Below the pieces are notes generated by a model, which saw only the letters and a program-made list of their open reading frames with translations, was not told the DNA's origin and ran no database searches. Shown here piece by piece: positions 34,786 to 44,290 of a stretch of DNA of 64,000 bases. Every line of letters begins with the position of its first letter. The first letter of the stretch is position 1. The stretch comes from Salinisphaera sp. (lineage in GTDB: Bacteria > Pseudomonadota > Gammaproteobacteria > Nevskiales > Salinisphaeraceae). Location: positions 62,001 through 126,000 of the forward strand of contig NZ_PBYA01000056.1 in assembly GCF_002729955.1 (NCBI RefSeq), in the 5' to 3' direction. The position numbers were made by a program, and so were the translations under genes.

Positions 34786-34941
34786 ATGAGCGATCGTCGG
34801 ATCGATACGCGGTCGCCGACGCCCCTGTGTCGGCTACTAGCGCATGGCTTGGCCCGGCCGGACTTCGTGTCCTGGCAGGTGCCGGCTGCGCTGTACTCCC
34901 TCCTTTCGTTGCTGCTGATTCGGTTGGGCCGTCGTGCATAG
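34786..34941 (+). CDS. Small membrane protein of unknown function (51 aa)
   Basis: A 51-aa ORF starting MSDRRIDTRS, preceded by a strong GGAGGAG ribosome-binding site 8 bp upstream of the ATG. The C-terminal half (VPAALYSLLSLLLIRLG) is hydrophobic enough for one transmembrane helix and ends in a basic GRRA. The N-terminal half is basic and polar. It ends 85 bp before the TTG start of livH2 and is on the same strand, so it may be the first gene of the second Liv operon. I know of no named family. It might regulate or stabilise the permease, but that is inference. Confidence 0.55.
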   Translation: MSDRRIDTRSPTPLCRLLAHGLARPDFVSWQVPAALYSLLSLLLIRLGRRA

Positions 34942-35026
34942 CGCCGGTCTGATTCCATCTTCCGTGGACGGTGCGTTGCCCGTACACGGTCTGACACCTT
35001 GGTTCGCTCAATAGGGGGAGACCGTC

Positions 35027-35890
35027 TTGGATTTGTTCCTTCAGCAGGTGCTAAACGGCCTGACGCTCGGCAGCATCTATGGGCTCGTCGCCCTGGGGCT
35101 GACGCTGGTTTACGGCATTCTGCACGTGCCCAACTTCGCCCACGGCGCGCTCTACATGGTTGGCGCCTACGTCTGTTATTTCACCATGTCCGATCTGGGC
35201 CTGAACTACTGGGTCGCGATCGCCGCGGCGGCGGTGGTCGTGGCCGCCTTGTCGGTGATCTGCGAACGGCTGGTCTTTCATCCGCTGCGCCATGCGCCGC
35301 CCATCCACGACAAGATCGCGGCGATCGGCATCCTGCTGTTTCTCGAAGCCGTGGTGCAGATGTACTGGGGTGCGGACTTCCGGCGTATTGCATCGCCTTA
35401 TAACCAGATTCTGGATATCGGCGGCCTGACCCTGCCGGCGCAGCGGCTGCTGATCATCGTCGGTGCGTTTTCGCTGATGGGCGCCCTGCACCTTTATCTG
35501 AAAAAGACCATGACCGGCGCGACCATCGTCGCCATGGCCCAGAACCGTGAAGGCGCCTTCCTGGTCGGTATCGATGCCAACCGCGTCGCGATGATGACCT
35601 TCGCCATCGCCGGCGCGCTGGCCGCGGTCGCTGCCGGGCTGTTCGCGCCGATCAACCTGGTCTATCCGGCCATGGGGCATCTGGTGCTGCTCAAGGCCTT
35701 CGTGATCATCATCCTCGGCGGCATGGGCAGTATCCCGGGCGCGATCATCGGCGGCCTGATCATCGGCTTTTCCGAAGCGCTCGGCGGCTTCTATCTGTCG
35801 AGCACCTACAAGGACGTCATCGCCTTCGTGCTTCTGGTCGTGATCCTGTCGATCAAGCCGACCGGCCTGTTCACCAAGGGGGTGCGCTAA
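35027..35890 (+). CDS. livH: HAAT ABC transporter permease LivH (system 2)
   Basis: A 287-aa LivH starting at TTG 35027 with AGGGGGAG 5 bp upstream; the protein begins [44 protein letters not shown], the normal LivH opening with its NFAHG motif. The C-terminal [21 protein letters not shown] is also typical. Its stop overlaps livM2 by one base. Unlike system 1, the operon starts with the permease and has the binding protein at the end. Confidence 0.94.
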   Translation: MDLFLQQVLNGLTLGSIYGLVALGLTLVYGILHVPNFAHGALYMVGAYVCYFTMSDLGLNYWVAIAAAAVVVAALSVICERLVFHPLRHAPPIHDKIAAIGILLFLEAVVQMYWGADFRRIASPYNQILDIGGLTLPAQRLLIIVGAFSLMGALHLYLKKTMTGATIVAMAQNREGAFLVGIDANRVAMMTFAIAGALAAVAAGLFAPINLVYPAMGHLVLLKAFVIIILGGMGSIPGAIIGGLIIGFSEALGGFYLSSTYKDVIAFVLLVVILSIKPTGLFTKGVR

Positions 35891-36933
35891 TGAACCGCGC
35901 AATCGATTTTCTGCTCGGCTCGACCATGCGCTGGCTGCTGCTGGCCCTGGCGGTCGTCTTTCCGCTGGTCACCGATAACGAGTACCACATCTATGTGATG
36001 GCGCTGGCCTTCATCTGGGCGATCGCCGTCTACGGCATGAACATCATCACCGGCTACTGTGGCCAGCTGAATCTGGCCCATGGCGGTTTCTTCGCGATTG
36101 GCGCCTACGTGGTGGCCATCCTCACCGTCGATCACGGCTGGCCGTTCTGGCCGGCGTTTGCCGCGGCCGGGCTGTTCGGTGCGGTATTCGGTTTCGTGGT
36201 GGGTATCGTGTCGCTACGGCTGAAGGAACATTACTTCGCGATCTTCACCCTGTGCGTCGGCTACATCATCTATCTGATGATCGACAAATGGGAGGCGCTG
36301 ACCCACGGTTCGCTGGGCATCATCAACATTGCGCCGCCGGAAGGCTTCGGCCTGGTTGATTTCACCCAGACGATCCCCTTCTACTATCTGGTGCTGGCTT
36401 TCCTGGCGCTGGCGATCTGGCTGACCCGACGGATTTCCGAATCCCTGCTCGGCCGCACCTTCCGCGCTATTCGTATCAGTGACGATCTGGCCCAGTCGCT
36501 GGGCATCAATCTGATGCGCAACAAGGTTCTGGCCTTCGTCATCTCCACCGTTTATGCCGCGGCGGCTGGCGGTCTGTATGCCGGCGTGGTGCGCTTCATC
36601 GGGCCGGAAGAGGCCAACTTCATTCATACCTTCGACATGATCGCCTACCTGCTGGTCGGCGGTATCGGCACGCTCATGGGGCCGCTGCTGGGCACCTTGG
36701 TGATCACCTGGCTGACCCAGGCCGTGCAGTCGCTGGAGGAATACCGAATGATCGTGTTCGGCCCGATGCTGGTGCTGCTCGTGATCTTCTTCCCGCGCGG
36801 CATCGTCGGCTCGTTCCTGACCTGGCGCGGTCGGCGCATGGCGCGTCAGGCGCCGCGCAAGACGCGCGAGTCCCGCGTGGATACGACCGACTCGAACAGT
36901 GCCGACGCTACGGAGGCGCGCAACAATGCTTAA
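35890..36933 (+). CDS. livM: HAAT ABC transporter permease LivM (system 2)
   Basis: A 347-aa LivM of ordinary length. Landmarks are ITGYCGQLNLAHGGFFAIGAYV near residue 50, the cytosolic ATPase-docking loop AIRISDDLAQSLGINLMRNKVLAF and the VGGIGTLMGPLLGTLVITWL turn. The C-terminus is a short basic tail (RKTRESRVDTTDSNS...). It overlaps livG2 by 8 bp and livH2 by 1 bp. Confidence 0.94.
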   Translation: MNRAIDFLLGSTMRWLLLALAVVFPLVTDNEYHIYVMALAFIWAIAVYGMNIITGYCGQLNLAHGGFFAIGAYVVAILTVDHGWPFWPAFAAAGLFGAVFGFVVGIVSLRLKEHYFAIFTLCVGYIIYLMIDKWEALTHGSLGIINIAPPEGFGLVDFTQTIPFYYLVLAFLALAIWLTRRISESLLGRTFRAIRISDDLAQSLGINLMRNKVLAFVISTVYAAAAGGLYAGVVRFIGPEEANFIHTFDMIAYLLVGGIGTLMGPLLGTLVITWLTQAVQSLEEYRMIVFGPMLVLLVIFFPRGIVGSFLTWRGRRMARQAPRKTRESRVDTTDSNSADATEARNNA

Positions 36934-37676
36934 TATCCGCAATCTCACCAAGCGCTTCGGCGGTCTGGCGGCGGTCAACGATGTGAGCGTCGAATTCGGC
37001 GCCAATCAGATCAACGCCATCATCGGGCCCAACGGCGCCGGCAAGACCACGTTCTTCAATCTCATCGCGGGCGCGATGCCGCCCACCGAAGGCGTGATCG
37101 AGTACAAGGGCCAGGATCTGGCCGGCAAGTCGCCGGACTCGATCGCTCGGCTGGGCGTGGCGCGCACGTTCCAGACCACGATGCTGTTCGAGGAGTCGAC
37201 CGTGCTCGACAACCTCATCGTCGGTCATCGGCTGCGCACCGAGTCCCGCCTGTGGGACGTGATCGTCAATTCCAAACGGCTCAAGACCGACGAAAAACGC
37301 TGCCGCGACAAGGCTGCGGAGACGCTTGAATTCGTGGGTCTTTCGCATATCGGCCATCGCTATATCGCCGACACCAGTCAGGAGGAGCGCAAGCGCGTCG
37401 CCTTCGCCCTGGCGCTGGCGACCGATCCGGAGCTGGTGCTGCTCGACGAGCCGGCCGGCGGCGTCAATCCTGAAGAAACCGACGGGCTGGTCGATCTCAT
37501 TCACAAGATGGTCGATCACGGCATCACGGTCTGTCTGATCGAACACAAGATGGACATGATCATGCGTATCGCCGACAAGATCATCGTGCTCGATCACGGC
37601 GAGAAGATTTCCGAAGGCACGCCGGAGCAGGTCAAGAACGATCCGGTGGTTATCGAAGCCTATCTGGGGAAAGAAG

Positions 37677-37690
<14 letters not shown>
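36926..37690 (+). CDS. livG: HAAT ABC transporter ATPase LivG (system 2)
   Basis: A 254-aa ATPase. Walker [10 protein letters not shown] is near residues 35-43, Walker B is [15 protein letters not shown], and the switch His is in IEHKMDMI. The C-loop reads [15 protein letters not shown] rather than the usual LxYGxQRRLEIA, a variant I have also seen described for LivG-like proteins. ATG 36926 has GGAGG 10 bp upstream and is preferred over the in-frame start at 36899. It overlaps livM2 by 8 bp and livF2 by 14 bp. Confidence 0.94.
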
Positions 37691-38384
<694 letters not shown>

Positions 38385-38396
38385 GAATTCCAAAAT

Positions 38397-38412
38397 CTCG
38401 TGATTCCACGAG
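38397..38412 (+). other. Intercistronic hairpin before livK2
   Basis: CTCGTG/CACGAG arms around ATTC, with no U tail, 40 bp upstream of the livK2 ATG. It might mark an RNA processing site that raises binding-protein levels. Confidence 0.35.
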
Positions 38413-38451
38413 TGCTAGCAACCAACCCGAATAAAAGAGGGGAGATAGAGA

Positions 38452-39621
38452 ATGACATTCAAGAAAACGGTTCGCCGGGTCGCCGTAGCGACAGCTCTGG
38501 CCATGGGTATGGCCGGCGCCGCGCATGCGGCCGAGAAGGTCAATATCGGCTTCACCGGGCCGCTGTCGGGCGGCGCTGCGCTCTACGGTGAAAACACCCT
38601 GGAAGGCCTGCGCATGGCCGCCAAGGAAATCAACGGCAACGGCGGCATCGATGTCGATGGCACCAACTACGAAATCAATATCGTCAGCCTGGACGATATG
38701 TATTCGCCCAGCCGCGCGGCGGTAAACGGCAAGCGTCTGGTCCAGCAGTCGAACACGCCCGTGGTGTTCACGCCGCATTCCGGCGGCACGTTCGCGCTGC
38801 AGGCGTTCAACGAGCGCGACGGCTTCCTGGTGATGTCCTACACCTCGATTCCCTCGGTCACCGAAAAGGGCAACGAGCTCACGGTGAAGATTCCGCCGAA
38901 CTTCACCGACTACGTGAAGCCCTTCACCAAGCTCACGATGGATCGCTTCGGCAAGAAGCTCGCCGTGGCCAACGCCACCCATGACTATGCCAAGTACTGG
39001 ACCCAGGCGTTCGTTCCTGCTTGGGAAGCCGCCGGCGGCGAAGTCGTGGCCAGCAACCCGATGGACTACAACAAGTCCGCGGACTTCTATACCGGCGTGA
39101 GCAAGGTGCTGGCTGCCGAGCCGGACGTGCTGTTCGTGGGCGGTGCCTCCGAGCCGACCGGCCTGGTGGTGCGTCAGGCGCGCGAACTGGGCTTCAAGGG
39201 CGGCTTCGTGGTCATGGATCAGGCCAAGATCGACGAAGTGGCCAACGTGGCCGGCGGCATGGAAGCCGTTGAAGGCGCGGTGGGCGTCACCCCGCTGGTG
39301 TATTCCGATAACCCGGGCGCCGACGCATTCGTGAAGCTCTACAAGAAGGATCACGAAGGCGTGCCCACCTCGGAAACGGCGTACAACTACTTCGCCATGT
39401 TCCTGGTCGCCCGTGCCATGGAAAAGGCCGGCACCGTCAAGGATGCCAAGGCGATCCGCGCGGCGATTCCTGAGGCGCTCAAAGAAGTCGAGACCAACCA
39501 CAATCCGTATGAGGTCCAGAGCATCACCGATAGCGGCAATCTGGCCGTGGATGTGGAAATCGCGGAAGTGGTCGACGGCAAGGTCGAACTGCGTCGCGTG
39601 TCGGATATCGAAACCGAATAA
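38452..39621 (+). CDS. livK: HAAT-type ABC transporter, periplasmic substrate-binding protein (system 2)
   Basis: A 389-aa binding protein with a signal peptide ([26 protein letters not shown], cleavage after AHA). The mature start [27 protein letters not shown] is LivK-like. It has a strong GGGGAGA ribosome-binding site. Sequence similarity to the system 1 protein is limited by eye, so the two systems probably bind different ligands. It is the last gene of system 2 and is followed by a clear terminator. Confidence 0.94.
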   Translation: MTFKKTVRRVAVATALAMGMAGAAHAAEKVNIGFTGPLSGGAALYGENTLEGLRMAAKEINGNGGIDVDGTNYEINIVSLDDMYSPSRAAVNGKRLVQQSNTPVVFTPHSGGTFALQAFNERDGFLVMSYTSIPSVTEKGNELTVKIPPNFTDYVKPFTKLTMDRFGKKLAVANATHDYAKYWTQAFVPAWEAAGGEVVASNPMDYNKSADFYTGVSKVLAAEPDVLFVGGASEPTGLVVRQARELGFKGGFVVMDQAKIDEVANVAGGMEAVEGAVGVTPLVYSDNPGADAFVKLYKKDHEGVPTSETAYNYFAMFLVARAMEKAGTVKDAKAIRAAIPEALKEVETNHNPYEVQSITDSGNLAVDVEIAEVVDGKVELRRVSDIETE

Positions 39622-39646
39622 GTTTCGAATAGAGCATGCGCATGTC

Positions 39647-39677
39647 ACAGGGGCACTTTGGTGCCCCTGTTTTCTTT
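39647..39677 (+). terminator. Rho-independent terminator of Liv system 2
   Basis: ACAGGGGCAC/GTGCCCCTGT, 10-bp perfect arms around TTTG, followed by TTTCTTT. Confidence 0.92.
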
Positions 39678-39723
39678 GGGCCGCTGTTTTGCGACAGCCG
39701 CGCTCGTTCATGGGAGCTTATCG

Positions 39724-40755
39724 ATGAGCGTCAATCGCCAGATCATTCTTGTCCGTCGCCCCCAGGGCATGCCGGATAAAACCCACCTGCAAATGCAGGA
39801 AAGCCAGATGCCGCGCCCGGGCGAGGGCGAAGTGCTGGTGAAAACGATATACATGTCGCTGGACCCGTATATGCGGGGTCGCATGAGCGCGGCCAAGTCC
39901 TATGCGGCCAGCGTCGCCGAAGGCGCGGTCATGGAAGGCGCGACCGTGGGTGAAGTGGTCGAGTCCAACGACGACAGCCTCGCCGTGGGCGACTATGTGC
40001 TGGCCCATGGCGGCTGGCAGGAGTATGCCGTGCAAACGGCGAAAACGCTGCGCAGGCTCGATCCGAGCGCCGCGCCGATCAGTACCGCGGTGGGCGTGCT
40101 CGGCATGCCCGGTTTTACCGCCTATGTCGGCCTCGACGAAATCGGCCAGCCGCAGTCCGGCGAAACGGTGGTCGTGTCGGCGGCCGCGGGCGCGGTGGGC
40201 CAGGTCGTGGGCCAGATCGCTCGCCTCAAGGGCTGTCGCGTGGTCGGTGTGGCCGGCGCGCCGGACAAATGCGAGCACGTGGTCGAACAGTACGGTTTCG
40301 ATGTCTGCGTGAACTACAAGGACGACGATTTCGAAGCCCAGCTCGCCGCCGCCTGCCCGAACGGCATCGATGTCTATTTTGAGAACGTGGGCGGCAAGGT
40401 CTTCGACGCAGTGCGCGGGCTGCTCAACGACTTTGCGCGTATGCCGGTCTGTGGGCGCATCGCTCACTACAACGACAGCGAAGCGCCCGACGGCCCCGAT
40501 CGTCTGGTGGCCTTCATGGGCCAAGTTCTGGTCAAGCGCCTGCGCGTGCAGGGCTTCATCCAGTTCGACTATCGCCATCGCTACGGCGATTTTCAGCGCG
40601 ACATGAGCGCCTGGGTGCGCAGCGGCGAGGTCAAGTATCAGGAAGATATCGTCGCCGGGTTGGAAAACGCGGTGGAAGCCTTCCAGGGGCTGCTGCAGGG
40701 ACGCAATCGGGGCAAGCTGCTGGTGCAGGTCGCGGCCGACCCGACCCGCGATTAA
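39724..40755 (+). CDS. NADP-dependent MDR oxidoreductase (CurA/leukotriene B4 dehydrogenase type)
   Basis: A 343-aa medium-chain reductase without zinc ligands. YMSLDPYMRGRM near residue 45 and SAAAGAVGQVVGQIARLKGCRVVGVAG near 150-175 match the PTGR/CurA family, which reduces alpha,beta-unsaturated ketones or aldehydes with NADPH. FENVGG and the GFIQFDYRHRY segment near the C-terminus are also typical. ATG 39724 is chosen because the upstream part of the frame contains the terminator. It ends 3 bp before the MFS gene, so they are co-transcribed. Confidence 0.9.
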   Translation: MSVNRQIILVRRPQGMPDKTHLQMQESQMPRPGEGEVLVKTIYMSLDPYMRGRMSAAKSYAASVAEGAVMEGATVGEVVESNDDSLAVGDYVLAHGGWQEYAVQTAKTLRRLDPSAAPISTAVGVLGMPGFTAYVGLDEIGQPQSGETVVVSAAAGAVGQVVGQIARLKGCRVVGVAGAPDKCEHVVEQYGFDVCVNYKDDDFEAQLAAACPNGIDVYFENVGGKVFDAVRGLLNDFARMPVCGRIAHYNDSEAPDGPDRLVAFMGQVLVKRLRVQGFIQFDYRHRYGDFQRDMSAWVRSGEVKYQEDIVAGLENAVEAFQGLLQGRNRGKLLVQVAADPTRD

Positions 40756-40758
40756 TCG

Positions 40759-42204
40759 ATGGGCGACGCGTCGCAATCACGGACCTATGCCGTGCTCGGC
40801 GAGCGCTTCGGCGCGCGCTACAAGTGGTATGTGTCGGTCACGGTCATGCTCGGCACCTTCTCGGTGGTGCTTGCGGCCACCATCATCAACGTGGCTGTGC
40901 CGGCGATCATGACCCGCTTCAACGTCGCCCAGGACCAGGTCCACTGGCTGGCGACGGGGTTTCTCGCGGCGATGACCGTGGGCATGCTGCTCAACGCCTG
41001 GGCCGCTTCGCGTTTCGGCTCGCGCGGCGCGTTCGCGCTGGCCATGGGCGGTTTCATTGTGGCCTCGCTCGTGGGTGGGCTAAGCGCCGATTTTCCGACC
41101 CTGGTGGCGGCGCGCGTGGGTCAGGGACTCACCGCGGGCATGATCCAGCCGCATGCGCTGGTGGCCATCTTCCAGGTGTTTCCCGTGCACCGGCGTGGCC
41201 AGGCGATGGGCATCTACGGCATGGGGGTGATTCTCGGCCCGGCGATCGCGCCGGCGCTGGGCGGCGTGCTGGTCGACAGCATTTCCTGGCGGGCGACCTT
41301 CATCGTGGTGCTGCCAGCCTGTGCGCTGGCAGCGGGGCTCGCCTGGCGCTTTCTACCCGGCCGTGGCAGTCGTCGTGCCTCGCTGGACTGGGTCGGCATG
41401 GCGCTGTTGAGTGCCGCGCTGGTGGCGCTGCTGTGGTCGATCGCCTCGCTGCATCGGCGGGGCGTGTTCGATCCGCTGGTCGATGGGGTGCTCGTTGGCG
41501 GGCTGGTGCTGGCCGTGCTGTTCGTGGCCTGGGAGCGGCGCGTACGCGAGCCGCTGCTTGAACTGAGCGTACTGGCCAGGCCCGGCTTTGCCAGCGGTTT
41601 CGTGCTGTCGATGGTCATGGGGGCGGGGCTTTTCGCCAGCACCTATCTCGCGCCGCTTTATTTCCAGCAGTCTGCGCAGATGAGCGCATCGGCCTCCGGG
41701 CTGATGCTGGTGCCGGCCGGGCTGGCCATGGCGTTCGTTTTTCCCGTGGCCGGCCATCTGACCGACCGGGTGCCGATCCGCGGACTCGTGGCCGCAGGCC
41801 TGCTGTGTTTCGTTGCCAGCATGGTGCTGCTCGCCGCGGCCGAGATTCCGACCGCGGCCGCCTGGCTGGTGGTTTGGGCGGTGTTCGGGCGCCTTGGCGT
41901 GGGCCTGATGATGCCGCCGATCACCACCGCGAGCCTGGGGCTGTTGCCCGAAGAACAACTCGATCGCGGCTCCGGCATCATCAATTTCGGCCGCCAGATC
42001 GGCGGCGCCCTGGGGGTGAACCTGTCGGCGGTATTAGCGCAGTACGCCAGCGACTTCTACCGGCTGCGCCATCCGGAGGAACCCGCGCAGCGGGTGTTCG
42101 AGGCGGGTTTCGACTATGCCTTCATGGCCCTTGCACTGTTGTTCGTCATTGCGTTCTGGCCGTTGCAGCGTCTTGCTCGCGCCATGGCCCGTGCGAGTGT
42201 TTGA
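40759..42204 (+). CDS. MFS transporter, DHA2 (EmrB/QacA) family
   Basis: A 481-aa membrane protein with about 14 hydrophobic segments, the size and layout of DHA2 drug:H+ antiporters. LAATIINVAVPAIMTRFNVAQDQVHWLATGFL at 30-60 is the usual DHA2 first-helix pair, GMGVILGPAIAPALGGVL near 155-170 is motif C, and RLGVGLMMPPITTASLGLLPEEQLDRGSGIINFGRQIGGALGVN near 378-420 is also typical. It follows the MDR oxidoreductase by 3 bp. It probably exports a toxic or signalling small molecule; the substrate is unknown. Confidence 0.9.
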   Translation: MGDASQSRTYAVLGERFGARYKWYVSVTVMLGTFSVVLAATIINVAVPAIMTRFNVAQDQVHWLATGFLAAMTVGMLLNAWAASRFGSRGAFALAMGGFIVASLVGGLSADFPTLVAARVGQGLTAGMIQPHALVAIFQVFPVHRRGQAMGIYGMGVILGPAIAPALGGVLVDSISWRATFIVVLPACALAAGLAWRFLPGRGSRRASLDWVGMALLSAALVALLWSIASLHRRGVFDPLVDGVLVGGLVLAVLFVAWERRVREPLLELSVLARPGFASGFVLSMVMGAGLFASTYLAPLYFQQSAQMSASASGLMLVPAGLAMAFVFPVAGHLTDRVPIRGLVAAGLLCFVASMVLLAAAEIPTAAAWLVVWAVFGRLGVGLMMPPITTASLGLLPEEQLDRGSGIINFGRQIGGALGVNLSAVLAQYASDFYRLRHPEEPAQRVFEAGFDYAFMALALLFVIAFWPLQRLARAMARASV

Positions 42205-42612
42205 CGCGACAGGCAAGGATGCCCGCAAGTATACGTTGCCGCGCAAATCAAAAAATACTAATTTCACGATTAGAGAGTGCCGATCCGAGCTATTTGCCGA
42301 ACGATTGTTCGTTTTATATATCAACGTGAAAGCGTTCGCCTGTGCTGCCGGGTCGCGGCGCAGGCGTAGCGGCGTCAGGGCACTGTTGCCATGCGACTTT
42401 TTCGGTATGGCGCTTGCTTACCGTTATGTCTATCTTGTGTTCGACTCGGGGGCAGGGTGTTTGATCAAAGAGGCTGGATCGCTCGATCGGGCCCACGATG
42501 TCTTTCCAGCGTTGGACGGGCTGGCAACACGGAACCGAAAAATACAAAACCGATATAGCTGCGTCGGATAGCCGGCGCGGCGCCAAAAACTTGTGGCTTG
42601 GGAATAGAGAAA
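42205..42612. other. Intergenic region upstream of IclR gene
   Basis: 408 bp without a gene. It holds a near-perfect CGAACGATTGTTCG dyad (42298-42311). No terminator hairpin after the MFS gene is apparent. Confidence 0.45.
42298..42311. promoter_or_regulatory. Near-palindromic GAACGATTGTTC site
   Basis: Differs from the GAACGATCGTTC motif by one base (C to T). It lies about 300 bp upstream of the IclR start. It may be a weaker copy of the same operator. Confidence 0.35.
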
Positions 42613-43413
42613 ATGCGAAAGACGATGGCGCCGGACGGTCCGGACACCAAGGGGCACAACTACGTCACCGCGCTCGCGCGGGGGCTGGAGCTGTTGCGTT
42701 GTTTTGGCGATGCGGCGGAATATCTTGGTAATGCAGAGCTGGCCAAGCGCACGGATATACCGCGCCCGACAGTATCCCGGCTGACCGCCACGCTGACCCA
42801 GCTGGGGTATCTGCTCTACATGCCGCATCTGGAAAAGTACCGGCTGGGCCCGCGGGTGCTCGATCTGGGCTATCGCTACCTCGCGAGCGAGGGCGTGGGC
42901 AATATCGCCCAGCCGTTCATGCAGGAGCTCGCCGATGCCACCGATTGCATGGTGGCCCTCGGGGTGCCCGAGGGGGCGCATTTGACCTATACCCATGCCT
43001 GTCAGGGCAAGGGCCCGTTGATCTTGCGCCTGCAGGTGGGCTCGCGGGTGCCGATGGGTCTGTCCTCGATGGGGCTGGCGTTTTTGGCCGCCCATGAGCC
43101 GGCCGCCCGCGAGCCCTACTACGAGCGTATTCGAGCGGAAAGCGCCATGCCGTGGTCGGAGATCGAACCGCTGCTCGAACGCGCCTATGACGACTATGCC
43201 CGTTACGGTTTCTGCATGACCGATCGCACCTGGAGCCGGGATATCAGCGGTGTCGGGGTGCCGCTGGTGCTGGAGAACGGCCAGCGCGTGGTGTCGTTCA
43301 ACTGTGGGGGGGCGGCACAACGCCTGACCCGCGAGGTGTTGGTCGACAATCTCGGTCCGCGCCTCAAGCAGGTGGTGGAGCAGGTTAGACAGCTCGTCGT
43401 GGGCGGCGACTGA
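42613..43413 (+). CDS. IclR family transcriptional regulator
   Basis: A 266-aa regulator. Residues about 15-75 form the winged HTH (NYVTALARGLELLRCFGDA, then ELAKRTDIPRPTVSRLTATLTQLGYL), and the C-terminal part (about 85-260) is the IclR effector domain that binds an organic acid or related ligand. IclR proteins often control acid and aromatic catabolism. ATG 42613 has an AGAGA sequence 3 bp upstream; a TTG 15 bp earlier is possible. It is followed 3 bp later by a thioesterase gene, and the ACAD10/11-like cluster lies downstream on the same strand, which it may regulate. Confidence 0.92.
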   Translation: MRKTMAPDGPDTKGHNYVTALARGLELLRCFGDAAEYLGNAELAKRTDIPRPTVSRLTATLTQLGYLLYMPHLEKYRLGPRVLDLGYRYLASEGVGNIAQPFMQELADATDCMVALGVPEGAHLTYTHACQGKGPLILRLQVGSRVPMGLSSMGLAFLAAHEPAAREPYYERIRAESAMPWSEIEPLLERAYDDYARYGFCMTDRTWSRDISGVGVPLVLENGQRVVSFNCGGAAQRLTREVLVDNLGPRLKQVVEQVRQLVVGGD

Positions 43414-43416
43414 TCG

Positions 43417-43881
43417 ATGCCGGATCACGAAGACAGCCGGGTCATCTCACTGGCCGACGCCAACGCGCGCTACGACCGCGGCTTTGCCGCGCATCTGGGC
43501 TTCGAGTTCGTCGAATGGGTGCCGGACCGGGCCACGCTCGAACTGGAGATTCAGGCCTGGCACCTCAACCTCGCCGGGGTGCTGCACGGCGGTATCCTCG
43601 CCACGCTGCTCGATATCGCAGGTGCGGCGGCCGGCAGTTATTGCCCCTACCTGGGGCGTATCCGCAAGGCCATCACCCTGTCGATGACCACCACCTTCAC
43701 CGGTCAGGCCAGCCAGGGCCTGGTGCGCGCGATCGGCCGGCGGCGCGCGGGCGGGACTCGTATCTTCAATTCCACGGTGGATATCGTCGACGCCGACGAG
43801 CGCCTGCTCGCCATCGGCGAGGGTACCTACCGACTGCGTAGCGGTAGCGAGAGCGAGCAAGGCGTACCCATCGACGCATAG
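43417..43881 (+). CDS. PaaI family thioesterase
   Basis: A 154-aa hot-dog thioesterase. NLAGVLHGGILATLLDIAGAAA near 50-67 is the PaaI-type catalytic helix with its HGG motif, and SMTTTFTGQAS follows the active-site strand. Such enzymes hydrolyse acyl-CoA or aryl-CoA, recycling CoA. It starts 3 bp after the iclR stop, so the pair is co-transcribed. It may relieve CoA trapping from the neighbouring acid-CoA pathways. Confidence 0.88.
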   Translation: MPDHEDSRVISLADANARYDRGFAAHLGFEFVEWVPDRATLELEIQAWHLNLAGVLHGGILATLLDIAGAAAGSYCPYLGRIRKAITLSMTTTFTGQASQGLVRAIGRRRAGGTRIFNSTVDIVDADERLLAIGEGTYRLRSGSESEQGVPIDA

Positions 43882-44065
43882 TGGATTCGTTACACCACGG
43901 GTAACGCCCGTCCAGCTCAGGCGCGGCCACGGGTTGCAGCCCCGTGCGCGCCGTCCGTCGATCGATGCCGTATTCCCGGGCGCCAGGCGTAACCTGCGGC
44001 CCGAGTCTGTCGCGTGCAATAAACAGTCGATTTTTTGCGCGGCAGGGCGTATGGTCGAGGTCGGT

Positions 44066-44077
44066 GAACGATCGTTC
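44066..44077. promoter_or_regulatory. GAACGATCGTTC dyad, distal copy
   Basis: Perfect 12-bp palindrome identical to those at 15808, 29094 and 44135. Its centre is 69 bp upstream of the second copy. Confidence 0.55.
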
Positions 44078-44134
44078 GGTTTCGCCGCACGCGATCGACC
44101 TGCGCAGAGTGGGGTCGGGCTTCGTCGCGAAAAC

Positions 44135-44146
44135 GAACGATCGTTC
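44135..44146. promoter_or_regulatory. GAACGATCGTTC dyad, proximal copy
   Basis: Perfect palindrome 144 bp upstream of the acyl-CoA dehydrogenase start. Its centre is 23.5 bp from the adjacent TGGAAC dyad, nearly the spacing seen at 29068-29105. Confidence 0.6.
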
Positions 44147-44156
44147 ATGCCGAGTC

Positions 44157-44171
44157 TGGAACTGCGTTTCA
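44157..44171. promoter_or_regulatory. TGGAAC-N3-GTTTCA near-dyad
   Basis: Matches the TGAAAC-N3-GTTTCA motif at 29070 and 34635 with one mismatch. Confidence 0.45.
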
Positions 44172-44290
44172 TTAAATTGACGGTCGCCCGCGGCTGTGTC
44201 AGTTTCCGGTCGGTAAAAGAACACGCTTGGGCTTGCCTGCCGTGCGCGGGCCAGTGCGAGCACAACAGTCCGCCACAATGAGGAGAGATC

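Larger units (their letters stand above)
43882..44290. other. Intergenic regulatory region upstream of ACAD10/11-like cluster
   Basis: 409 bp without a gene, holding two GAACGATCGTTC sites and one TGRAAC-N3-GTTTCA site, all within 44066-44171. The reading frames are broken by stops. Confidence 0.5.
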
